From Candidatus Cloacimonadota bacterium (lineage in GTDB: Bacteria > Cloacimonadota > Cloacimonadia > Cloacimonadales > Cloacimonadaceae), in the NCBI GenBank assembly GCA_023228125.1, contig JALOBT010000077.1, forward strand, positions 1 to 5,736: a stretch of 5,736 bases of DNA, read 5' to 3'. Under the pieces are notes generated by a model. That model worked only from the letters and a program-made list of their open reading frames with translations, did not search any database and had not been told where the DNA came from. Below, in pieces: positions 1-5,736 of this stretch. The first letter of the stretch is position 1. Each line of letters begins with the position of its first letter. The position numbers and the translations under genes were made by a program.

Positions 1-374
1 CGGTAAAGGGGAGCAATTGGGCTTAAGGAGCGTAATTCTTCTGCTTTTACTACCAAGAGGCCGCCTTGAATACCCAGTTGTAACTCAAGCTCAAACTGCT
101 CATTTTGCGGCGAAAGAACTGTGCAGGCGAGCAAAATATATTCTTTTTTGGAACGAAACATATCCAGTGCTTGCCCTCTCACCCTATTGCTTGCAGTTTC
201 TCTGCTTATTTCGTCTAATCTCTGTCCCTTAGCCAATAGTGACAAGAGGCGTATAGCTTCAAGGGCGTTACTTTTGCCTGAGGCATTAGGTCCAATCAGC
301 ATGGTCAATGACGCAAGTGGCAGCGTAGCATCTTGAAAGCTCTTGAAATTAGCTATTCGAATAGACTGAATCAT
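1..374 (-). CDS. SMC/RecF/OLD-like AAA family ATPase, N-terminal fragment (3' end outside window)
   Basis: Open frame of 124 codons running off the left edge with no stop. It begins at ATG 374-372, preceded by a strong AAGGAG (385-380) with a 5-nt spacer, 11 bp after the brxC stop. Residues 2-13 (IQSIRIANFKSF) form the typical first strand of RecF/SMC/OLD-type ATPases, and residues 28-35 (GPNASGKS) are a perfect Walker A motif followed by NALEAIRLL. The style resembles the COG4637/AAA_21 group of predicted ATPases common in defence islands, whose full members usually have several hundred residues. The signature motif, Walker B and any C-terminal nuclease (for example TOPRIM) would lie outside the window, so its activity cannot be judged. 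Tight spacing implies co-transcription with brxC. It is not pglX, the gene usually found here, so it is probably an accessory gene inserted in the BREX operon. The ATPase call is firm; the exact family is an inference. Confidence 0.88.
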   Translation of the reverse strand, partial: MIQSIRIANFKSFQDATLPLASLTMLIGPNASGKSNALEAIRLLSLLAKGQRLDEISRETASNRVRGQALDMFRSKKEYILLACTVLSPQNEQFELELQLGIQGGLLVVKAEELRSLSPIAPLY

Positions 375-379
375 AAGTA

Positions 380-385
380 CTCCTT
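380..385 (-). promoter_or_regulatory. Ribosome binding site of the partial ATPase gene
   Basis: AAGGAG on the minus strand, 5 nt before ATG 374 and directly after the brxC stop codon (388-386). It is the main support for this start and for the ATPase gene being translated from the same transcript as brxC. Confidence 0.8.
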
Positions 386-3300
386 TTAATTAAAGATAAC
401 GGGGCCTTTGGATAAGGTTTCCAGTATTAACGATTTAATTTCTATCAGCCAGAGCTCCAGGTCTTCCGTGGTTTTTAAGGTCCTTATCGGAAGTGTGATC
501 ACCTGGGTTTGCGGCTCCAGGATTCTGGCAGCTTCTTCCTGTGCCTTGCTCATCCGGGCTGGCAAAGCTGCGATCTTATCTTTGATCGAGCTTAAAGGGT
601 GTTTTTTAAGCGTGTGTATGATTGCCTTGGGGTCGGATAGCTTTAGTGAAAGTCCGGATTCTTCATCCAGCAGGTTGGCTTTGCGAATATCCTCCTGCTG
701 TTCCTGCTCCAAGGCTTGCCAATTGGCATCATTGTCCAGGTTTTCTATTCCAGCACTAAAAGCCGAATCGTAATCCTGTTTTAAGCGGTTAAGCTCTTGC
801 CGGAAGCTTTGGCTGAGGGCAGCAAGGATGGGTGCAACTGGGTCTGGATCTGCGAGCAGCAATCTTTGCTCTTCGATCTGCTCCACCTGGCTTCGGATGA
901 TTTTAATATCGTTCAGGTCATCGGAGAGCTCCAAAAGCTCCGTTAATAGCTCCCAATTCGGCAGTCTAATGGAGATATTATCCGCAAGTTCCTTTGCTGC
1001 GACGATCATGATACTCAGCTCGTCGTAAGAATTGTGGATCGCCATCAGCCTTTCATTACCGGTGCAAAGCCTGATCTGCTCTATGGCTTCTGTATTTTGC
1101 CGGATTGGCTGTGGTGCTTCTCCACCGGATTGTTCGATCAAGTCCAGCGTTTTGCCGATGAAATCGCTGGAGGATTCATATTCGTCACCGGAATTGCAAT
1201 TGATGCCAAGGCTTTGATACAATCTGCGGATCTTGATGCGTTGGGCAGCGGAAAGAACCACATTCTCAATCTTGAGTACAGCCTTGCCGATATTTTTACG
1301 CTCCAGCTTCGCAAGCTCTATCACCTGATTGCGTTCATCCAGGGCTTTGATGATTCCGGCTACCAGCAGCACGACCATGCCAGCATCGATGGCATCCCTG
1401 GGCCAGCCATAGGGTGCTTTATCAAAATGCTTGCGGACCTCATCGCCCTTTTTACTGTTGGCGATATAGCCCAAAATCGCCTTACAGATAGGATTGCCGT
1501 CCGGCTCGCCACTGTAATCAAGGGCTGCCAGAGCGTCCGGTGCTCCACGCATGGCTTTGTCATACACCCTGCTCCAGCGGCTGTCATCTGCTTCACTGAA
1601 TTTTGGATAGAGCCGCAAGAGCGAATTTTTAATAGCTGTTTCGAGGCTGGCTTTGAAACTTGTCCCGCCGATTTCTGTGCCGCCGGCTTGAATTAGCTTT
1701 GCCTCCTTAAAAAGCTCCTGAAAGAGCTCACCCAGTTTCAGCTCGGCAGTGTTTTTGATGGTTTCAATAGCGGAGCGGGCTTCCACGCCCTCGGCAGTGG
1801 CGGGGTTACCCTTTATCCGCAAGGTATTTTCCGCTGCCTTGAGCTCGATAAGATTTGTGCGGATAGCATCGGAATCCTTTTTGGCCAGGTACACGGTGAT
1901 GAGCGGAGAATCGTTACCCAGTTGTTGAGCATCCACCCTGGCAGAGTTCTCATCCACGCTCCAGCCGTTTCTCAGCCAGACGTAGAGCTTTTGCCGGTGA
2001 TCATCGGGATGGCCTGTTGTGTGACACAGAGATACTTCCCTGGGCACTTTGGAGACTCCTTGCATAATGCTCATACCTTTCGTCAGCAGGGCATACTGCT
2101 GTTTGATGCGTTCTTCCCTCTCAGAATCGATCACTTGCATCGAACTGGCCAGAGTAGATTTTTGGGAGAGAAATTCATTGTTCCAGGCCACACTTTCTTC
2201 GGTCTGGATGCGGTATTCGTCCTTTACCTTCATCAAAAGAGCACAGCCGTCCAACAGTTTGGGCAATTTGCTGCGCAAAAGGCTGCTATCGGAGGTGATA
2301 TCTTCCAGCAGCAGATCGGCAAGAGTTTCAGTAAGGGCTCTGATGCCGATATCGGCATTGTGAGAATTGATCTTATTGATCAGGAAGATCAAGCCGCAAG
2401 CCCTGGCGAGCAGCCGTTCATCTGCATTGTCGCTGGCAATCCAGAGCATGGTTCGTTCAAAGATTTTATTGGGCAAGAGCTTGCCTTGCAGGAGCTTTAC
2501 GGCAGAATCGAAGTACAGATAGTCGGCTGAGATCACATGTCCCAAGGGTCTATCAATATTCGTTTGAATAGCTTTGTGAATGGTGCTGAGCTGATTGCGG
2601 AGTTGGCTGTCCGTACCGGTCTGATCCAGAACTCTGAGGACTTCTTCCCAAAATCTGCGCCTCACCGGCAGGATGGGGTAATCAGCCGCAAAATACTTTT
2701 CATCATCTGCTTTATGGGCGATAGAGCTGCCACTCAAGTGCCGGCAGAGCTCGCCAATATTGTTTTTATACAGAGCATCCAGGGCAGATTTGGCAGAGGG
2801 GTTCTTGCTGAGAAAGACCTTGCGAATCACAGTATCCACATCGTTATCAGAAAGCTGAATCGGGATGGTAAAACGTCCTTCCAGCTTTTTCAGATTTGCC
2901 GTGCCAGAGATAGCGGTCTGCCCGGTGGCTACTATGATCAGCTTGCCCCCAATAGTTTTGGTGCAGGCTTCAATGGTTTCTTGCACATCCAAAGACCGCT
3001 CGCTGCTCTCTCCTATATACTGCTGCATTTCATCCAAAATGATGGCTGTAAGAGGCAATTTGCCGTCTATCATGAGGGCACTCTTCAGGGTTTTCAGCAT
3101 ATCATCGATGCTGATATCTTCGGCATTGGGATAGAGATTGATCAGGGTGTCCATACAGACTTTGTGTGAGATAAAGACATTCGGTTTGAACTTCATAAGG
3201 GCATCATGCAGCACCTCGGCAACATAGAAATTATCCAGCTCTTCAGCCCAATTTGCGCCTTTTGAGACCACATGGTCCCGCACAGAGTCCAACACCCCCT

Positions 3301-3823
3301 CATGTTTCATCCACATCACAAATTTCGCTTTCTGATATTGCTCTGGCAGACCGCGGGATTTTAGCACGATGCCCAGCAGGGCCAGGCGGACATTATTGCT
3401 ACCGGAGCCCAGGGTTCCGGAAGCGGCATGGACACCCCCATGTCTCTTGGCTTGTGTGCTATGCTCTTTGAGTAAGTCGCGGGTACTTTGGGGCAGATTC
3501 GCAATGCCTCTGGCAGTGGCACCATCCGGGAAAGCGGTATCCAGCCACAGAGCCCGCAGCATTTTGGCCAGATGAGATTTGCCGGAGCCGTAAAATCCGC
3601 TGATCCAGACTGATGGTTGCTGGGCTTGATGGATGTTATTCAGATAGGTTTGCAGAATATGGTTCAGACCTTTCTCATATTGGCCGTCGCAGACGAAGGT
3701 TTCGAGTTCATAGCGCAGCACCTCCAAAGCCTGATCGGTCATTTCGTCGTTTACGTAAGCCACACCCTCATTCACCAATTTGATTTGGGTGGGATCTTTC
3801 AAATAGATATCACGGTTCTTCAT
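386..3823 (-). CDS. brxC: BREX system P-loop ATPase BrxC
   Basis: A 1145-residue protein, close to the usual ~1200 residues of BrxC. The N-terminal segment (about 1-70) leads into a Walker A motif GFYGSGKS at 76-83, in the BrxC-typical context VWISGFYGSGKSHLAK. Walker B is at about 259-265 (TAIILDE, with D264 and E265), and IIVATGQ (296-302) looks like a sensor-1 strand, so the ATPase appears intact. Later family landmarks are PYPILPVRRRFW-like sequence at 381-392 (seen here as DYPILPVRRRFW), PYGWPRDAID at 804-813, and a C-terminus ending in GPVIFN. The middle and end are mostly helical and charged. In known BREX systems BrxC is an essential core ATPase that acts in the cytoplasm with BrxB, PglX and PglZ. 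ATG start; the SD AAAGGG (3837-3832, 8-nt spacer) overlaps the brxB stop codon. No frameshift or internal stop. The family call is very sure; the BREX type is not. Confidence 0.95.
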   Translation of the reverse strand: MKNRDIYLKDPTQIKLVNEGVAYVNDEMTDQALEVLRYELETFVCDGQYEKGLNHILQTYLNNIHQAQQPSVWISGFYGSGKSHLAKMLRALWLDTAFPDGATARGIANLPQSTRDLLKEHSTQAKRHGGVHAASGTLGSGSNNVRLALLGIVLKSRGLPEQYQKAKFVMWMKHEGVLDSVRDHVVSKGANWAEELDNFYVAEVLHDALMKFKPNVFISHKVCMDTLINLYPNAEDISIDDMLKTLKSALMIDGKLPLTAIILDEMQQYIGESSERSLDVQETIEACTKTIGGKLIIVATGQTAISGTANLKKLEGRFTIPIQLSDNDVDTVIRKVFLSKNPSAKSALDALYKNNIGELCRHLSGSSIAHKADDEKYFAADYPILPVRRRFWEEVLRVLDQTGTDSQLRNQLSTIHKAIQTNIDRPLGHVISADYLYFDSAVKLLQGKLLPNKIFERTMLWIASDNADERLLARACGLIFLINKINSHNADIGIRALTETLADLLLEDITSDSSLLRSKLPKLLDGCALLMKVKDEYRIQTEESVAWNNEFLSQKSTLASSMQVIDSEREERIKQQYALLTKGMSIMQGVSKVPREVSLCHTTGHPDDHRQKLYVWLRNGWSVDENSARVDAQQLGNDSPLITVYLAKKDSDAIRTNLIELKAAENTLRIKGNPATAEGVEARSAIETIKNTAELKLGELFQELFKEAKLIQAGGTEIGGTSFKASLETAIKNSLLRLYPKFSEADDSRWSRVYDKAMRGAPDALAALDYSGEPDGNPICKAILGYIANSKKGDEVRKHFDKAPYGWPRDAIDAGMVVLLVAGIIKALDERNQVIELAKLERKNIGKAVLKIENVVLSAAQRIKIRRLYQSLGINCNSGDEYESSSDFIGKTLDLIEQSGGEAPQPIRQNTEAIEQIRLCTGNERLMAIHNSYDELSIMIVAAKELADNISIRLPNWELLTELLELSDDLNDIKIIRSQVEQIEEQRLLLADPDPVAPILAALSQSFRQELNRLKQDYDSAFSAGIENLDNDANWQALEQEQQEDIRKANLLDEESGLSLKLSDPKAIIHTLKKHPLSSIKDKIAALPARMSKAQEEAARILEPQTQVITLPIRTLKTTEDLELWLIEIKSLILETLSKGPVIFN

Positions 3824-3835
3824 CAGTTCTACCCT

Positions 3836-4387
3836 TTATAGCTGCTTATCCGCTGTGATTGGTATAGCCAGATAGGTCCAGCCGTCATAGCCATCTAACA
3901 GACGGTAATTATTGTTTTCATAGCTTCCCGGGAAAAAGACCACCAGTCTTCCTTTCACCAAGGGAGCGATCTTTTCAACGAGTTCTTTTGCCTTGATAAA
4001 TCCATATATTGAGCCAAGTCCATAGAGAGCAAATACAGTATCCTGGTTTGCGTTTCCCTTCTGGATACATTCAGTAATCCTGGCCACTAAATAGGCTTTA
4101 AAGCTTGGCATGATTGTCTTGAGCAGCACTGGTTTTTCAAAATATCCTTTGGCATATCGCTGAGTCGAAAGCCATTGAGCAAAATCATCACTGAGGTCAT
4201 AAAACAAGCACTTTTTCCCGCTCTGAACGGTAAGGAGTTCAAATTCTTCCAGCTTGGCCCTCAGTGCAAGTTCATCTTTTTCGCTGTACACGCAAAACCA
4301 AACCCGCTGCATGGCTGCGGCATCCGTGCGCCACGGTATCTGAACCAGCGTTTGATAGTTTTTGAGTAAGGAGTCAAGATTGGACAT
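3836..4387 (-). CDS. brxB: BREX system protein BrxB (DUF1788)
   Basis: A 183-residue protein from ATG 4387, near the usual ~200 for BrxB. The DUF1788 hallmarks are clear in the C-terminal half: YGLGSIYGF at 122-130, then GRLVVFFPG (146-154), YENNNYRLLD (156-165) and DGWTYLAIPI (168-177). BrxB is a core component of several BREX types and is thought to bridge other BREX proteins; no enzymatic motif is visible and none is expected. A longer frame opens at 4435, but the 4387 ATG is preferred because an AAGAGG lies 5 nt upstream (4398-4393) and because the next residues (SNLDSLLKNY) look like a normal BrxB beginning. The start lies inside the end of brxA (14-bp overlap), which suggests translational coupling. 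Its presence argues against BREX type 3, which has brxF instead. Confidence 0.93.
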   Translation of the reverse strand: MSNLDSLLKNYQTLVQIPWRTDAAAMQRVWFCVYSEKDELALRAKLEEFELLTVQSGKKCLFYDLSDDFAQWLSTQRYAKGYFEKPVLLKTIMPSFKAYLVARITECIQKGNANQDTVFALYGLGSIYGFIKAKELVEKIAPLVKGRLVVFFPGSYENNNYRLLDGYDGWTYLAIPITADKQL

Positions 4388-5168
4388 TTGCGCCTCTTGT
4401 TTCAGCCTCTGTAAGCAGGGCGTCAAAAGTGACATCCACCACTTCGCCTATGCGCTTCATGCGCATATAGCCTTTGCGGGATGCCTCTTCAGCCAGGCTA
4501 AACAGGGTTTCCTTGGGGCTGTCCAGGTAGGCTGTATATTCGCTTTCAAAGAGCCTCATCCCCTGGACTCCCTTTAAGAAAGCAAGGATTAGTGCATAGG
4601 TAACCGAGGCTGGACTGGGCTGGGCTTTCACCCTGATTTTCTTGTTTCTGCCTCTTAAGAAGCCGGCCCCAGTCCAGGATGCGTTGAGATTTTGACTGGT
4701 GGACTTAAGGGTGCCAGGGCTGAATCTATCTGGATATTTACGCGAAATCTGCTCTTCAAGAGAGCTTCTGGATACATGAGTACCGGCCGGGATGGGTAGC
4801 AGCCAGGGCGTGAGCTCTCTTAAGAGCCGGTCACGAGTGCTGGCACATAAGAAAGCCAGGAGTGGAAGTGAAGCGGGGTCTTTGTGCCATAATGTTTTCA
4901 ATACGCGGAAAATGGTGATCTTATCGTCTAATCCATAAAGAATTCTGAGATTGTCCAAGGTGCGTTTCCGGTTGCTGGCAGAGCGCTTTTGCAGACAGTT
5001 TTCCTCCACCACGGCCCGGGCATAATCCTCAAAGGAGGCATCTTCTTGGGGCACCGCAATCAAAAGCATTTCCAGCTCAGAGACCATAATCGTTCTGGCG
5101 CTGTGAGCTCCGGCCGAAGCCGGCCGAAACCCAAATTGCTCAGGATTTAGTCTTTGATTTTGTCTCAC
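4374..5168 (-). CDS. brxA: BREX system protein BrxA (DUF1819)
   Basis: A 264-residue protein if started at GTG 5168-5166. Recognised from DUF1819-type features: FGFRPASAGAHSARTIM (12-28), a helical block with VVEENCLQKRSASNRKRTL (53-71) leading to LRILYGLD (74-81), and SQNLNASWTGAGFLRGR (158-174), which fits the conserved region before the C-terminal helices. BrxA is a small BREX core protein, and a type 1 homologue is reported to bind DNA; many basic residues here fit that. The frame also opens at ATG 5216 (280 residues), but that start has no clear SD and the extra 16 residues read across the HTH gene in another frame. GTG 5168 has GAGGAA (5178-5173) at good distance and leaves a short lead into the conserved FGFRP. 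It overlaps the HTH gene by 29 bp and brxB by 14 bp. The family call is from remembered similarity; the start is likely, not proven. Confidence 0.87.
   Translation of the reverse strand: MRQNQRLNPEQFGFRPASAGAHSARTIMVSELEMLLIAVPQEDASFEDYARAVVEENCLQKRSASNRKRTLDNLRILYGLDDKITIFRVLKTLWHKDPASLPLLAFLCASTRDRLLRELTPWLLPIPAGTHVSRSSLEEQISRKYPDRFSPGTLKSTSQNLNASWTGAGFLRGRNKKIRVKAQPSPASVTYALILAFLKGVQGMRLFESEYTAYLDSPKETLFSLAEEASRKGYMRMKRIGEVVDVTFDALLTEAETRGANVQS
4393..4398 (-). promoter_or_regulatory. Ribosome binding site that decides the brxB start
   Basis: AAGAGG on the minus strand, 5 nt before ATG 4387 and inside the last codons of brxA. It favours this ATG over the upstream in-frame ATG at 4435. Confidence 0.7.
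5110..5123 (-). other. GC-rich UUCG tetraloop hairpin early in brxA mRNA
   Basis: In the minus-strand transcript CCGGC-UUCG-GCCGG forms a 5-bp all-GC stem closed by a C(UUCG)G tetraloop, an unusually stable type. It lies about 43-58 nt after the brxA GTG and within the codons for RPASAG. It may simply reflect the codons of a conserved peptide, or it could slow early elongation. Confidence 0.4.
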
Positions 5169-5349
5169 TCTTTTCCTCGTTGGCACCGCCTTCCCGCATC
5201 CACAGATCCACCTCATCTGTCTTAAATTTCCAGAGCTTGCCCAGCCTGTGGGCAGGCATGCCCTTCTGTTTCACCCATTTATACACAGAGTCCCGGGTAA
5301 TACCCAAATACTCGCTTATTTCCACTACGGAAAGCCATCTATCATTCAC
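5140..5349 (-). CDS. Small excisionase-family helix-turn-helix DNA-binding protein
   Basis: A 69-residue protein starting at GTG 5349 with AAGGAG (5361-5356) 6 nt upstream. Residues 5-52 match the HTH_17/excisionase-type MerR-like fold: WLSVVEISEYLGI (5-17) with the first helix and turn, TRDSVYKWVKQKGMPAHR (18-35) with the recognition helix, and LGKLWKFKTDEVDLWM (36-51) with the small wing and closing helix. The C-terminal tail (about 53-69) is rich in Lys, Ser, Thr and Glu and is probably disordered. Such single-domain proteins bind DNA and often precede restriction-modification or other defence operons. As the first gene, overlapping brxA by 29 bp, it is best read as the operon's regulator or as a DNA-binding subunit made together with BrxA. 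It is unlike the larger WYL-domain regulator BrxR of some BREX loci. A role in excision is unlikely, as no integrase is seen. Domain call sure; role inferred. Confidence 0.9.
   Translation of the reverse strand: MNDRWLSVVEISEYLGITRDSVYKWVKQKGMPAHRLGKLWKFKTDEVDLWMREGGANEEKSETKSKTKS
5173..5178 (-). promoter_or_regulatory. Ribosome binding site that decides the brxA GTG start
   Basis: GAGGAA on the minus strand, ending 4 nt before GTG 5168 (6 nt from the GAGG core). It lies inside the HTH coding sequence. It favours the 264-residue BrxA over the 280-residue version starting at ATG 5216, which lacks a comparable site. Confidence 0.65.
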
Positions 5350-5355
5350 AATAAA

Positions 5356-5361
5356 CTCCTT
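5356..5361 (-). promoter_or_regulatory. Ribosome binding site of the HTH gene
   Basis: AAGGAG on the minus strand, 6 nt before GTG 5349. It supports the GTG start; no in-frame ATG fits as well. It overlaps the 9-mer CTTTATCTA (5359-5367) that is also present in the upstream palindrome, so a protein bound to that motif would cover this ribosome site on the DNA. Confidence 0.8.
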
Positions 5362-5446
5362 TATCTATAAGTCCACTGCGCCATAAGCGATACTTTGTGT
5401 CCAAAAGCTATGTATCTATCAGCCTATGACAAACACTGCAAGACAC

Positions 5447-5474
5447 AGGATAAAAAGTGGTCAAATTATGTCAA
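5447..5474 (-). promoter_or_regulatory. Candidate sigma-70-type promoter of the BREX operon
   Basis: On the minus strand a perfect -35 box TTGACA (5474-5469) is followed after 16 nt by TATCCT (5452-5447), which matches four of six positions of TATAAT. Transcription would start near 5440 and give a leader of about 90 nt before the HTH gene. The box orientation and position fit the operon. Weaker alternatives exist upstream (a GTGACA and a GATAAT separated by 19 nt, within 5505-5540). The host sigma factor consensus is unknown. Confidence 0.45.
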
Positions 5475-5611
5475 AGCATTTCTCATTTTCCTAAGTAGAT
5501 TGACCAGATTATCTCAGATCTATTCCTTGGCGTGTCACCCTTTTAAGTATCCACCCTGTGGAAAACCAGCATTCTGGGGTGCTTCTTCCTCATTAGAAAG
5601 TCTTGATCACA

Positions 5612-5670
5612 TCTTTATCTACCCTTAATCAAGCGTTAATTGTTAACGCTTGATTAAGGGTAGATAAAGA
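5612..5670. repeat. 59-bp perfect inverted repeat (28-bp arms, 3-nt centre)
   Basis: The left arm 5612-5639 begins TCTTTATCTACCC and ends AAGCGTTAA. The right arm 5643-5670 is its exact reverse complement, with TTG (5640-5642) at the centre. Beyond two mismatched positions the pairing continues to about 5602 and 5680, allowing G-T pairs, so arms near 39 nt are possible. There is no T-run on either side, so it is not a classical terminator. It lies about 140 bp upstream of the candidate -35 box and contains the TATCTA hexamer in each arm. It could be an operator, a cruciform or border element, or the remnant of a small mobile element. Its function is unknown. Confidence 0.95.
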
Positions 5671-5736
5671 CATGATCGAGGCTCTGTAGGGAGTGAGAAA
5701 GGTTCAAATACAAATGGGATTCTGCTATCTAAGATA

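Larger units (their letters stand above)
5359..5731. promoter_or_regulatory. Cluster of TATCTA/TAGATA hexamers, possible operator set
   Basis: TATCTA on the plus strand occurs at 5362-5367, 5413-5418, 5616-5621 and 5726-5731, with its complement TAGATA at 5661-5666. The copies at 5359-5367 and 5613-5621 share the longer CTTTATCTA, which is mirrored at 5661-5669. One copy adjoins the HTH ribosome site and one sits in the leader just past the candidate transcription start. That is where an autoregulating small HTH protein could bind. The region is AT-rich, so chance enrichment is possible. Confidence 0.3.
5350..5736. other. Non-coding upstream region of the BREX operon
   Basis: These 387 bp contain no convincing gene. 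They hold the HTH ribosome site, the candidate promoter, the TATCTA hexamers and the long palindrome. The gene to the right lies outside the window. A minus-strand frame open from 5735 ends in a stop at the centre of the palindrome (about 5641) after some 30 codons and shows no recognisable motif. A small plus-strand frame (5395-5628, GTG start) also has no family features. Confidence 0.7.

Noticed and set aside
17..336. Two small plus-strand frames at the left edge (17-232 and 121-336)
   Set aside because: They are antisense to the partial ATPase, whose minus-strand frame has a Walker A motif and a strong ribosome site.
1034..3169. Three long plus-strand frames (1034-1696, 1922-2530, 2537-3169), each about 200 codons
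   Set aside because: They lie wholly antisense to brxC, which has clear family motifs throughout. Their translations show no domain, and no good ribosome sites were noticed.
4449..4467. Small inverted repeat TATGCGC/GCGCATA near the end of brxA
   Set aside because: Seven-bp arms inside coding sequence well upstream of the brxB ribosome site. Most likely coincidental codon use.
5166..5216. ATG at 5216 as the brxA start (280 residues)
   Set aside because: No clear ribosome site. The extra residues (MRWICGCGKAV...) read out of frame over the HTH gene, and the GTG at 5168 has a good ribosome site and sits close to the conserved FGFRP.
5395..5628. Plus-strand frame of 77 codons in the upstream region
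   Set aside because: GTG start, no recognisable motif, composition like non-coding sequence, and it crosses the candidate promoter and ends inside the palindrome.
5612..5670. Palindrome as a rho-independent terminator
   Set aside because: The stem is AT-rich and neither side is followed by a T-run. A transcription block remains possible but the classical pattern is absent.
5641..5735. Minus-strand open frame of about 30 codons entering from the right edge and stopping at the palindrome centre
   Set aside because: Too short and without any motif. It could be the tail of a gene outside the window but nothing supports that here.

Overview
The window holds the 5' part of a BREX phage-defence operon. 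All recognised genes are on the minus strand and are read from right to left: a small excisionase-type helix-turn-helix (HTH) regulator, brxA (DUF1819), brxB (DUF1788), brxC (large P-loop ATPase), and the first 124 codons of an SMC/RecF/OLD-like AAA ATPase that runs off the left edge. The host is a bacterium with strong AAGGAG-type Shine-Dalgarno (SD) sites, frequent GTG starts and fairly balanced base composition (judged by eye, not counted). Its phylum cannot be fixed from this sequence. An anaerobic Gram-negative lineage such as Cloacimonadota is only a guess.

Layout from right to left. Positions 5736-5350 are non-coding. They contain a near-perfect 59-bp palindrome (5612-5670), a plausible sigma-70-type promoter facing the operon (5474-5447) and several TATCTA hexamers. 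The HTH gene (5349-5140) starts at GTG. brxA most likely starts at a GTG inside the HTH gene (5168), so the two overlap by 29 bp. brxB starts inside the end of brxA (14-bp overlap). brxC follows brxB after 12 bp, and the partial ATPase follows brxC after 11 bp. Every junction has its own good SD, so the five genes look like one tightly packed, partly translationally coupled transcript.

BREX blocks phage DNA replication and marks host DNA by methylation. The A-B-C order is known from several BREX types and the presence of brxB argues against type 3, which carries brxF instead. The genes that would settle the type (pglX, pglZ, and brxL or a brxH helicase) are not in the window and should lie beyond position 1. 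The unusual points are an extra ATPase directly behind brxC, where pglX is normally expected; an HTH regulator physically interlocked with brxA; and the long palindrome at the upstream border of the operon.
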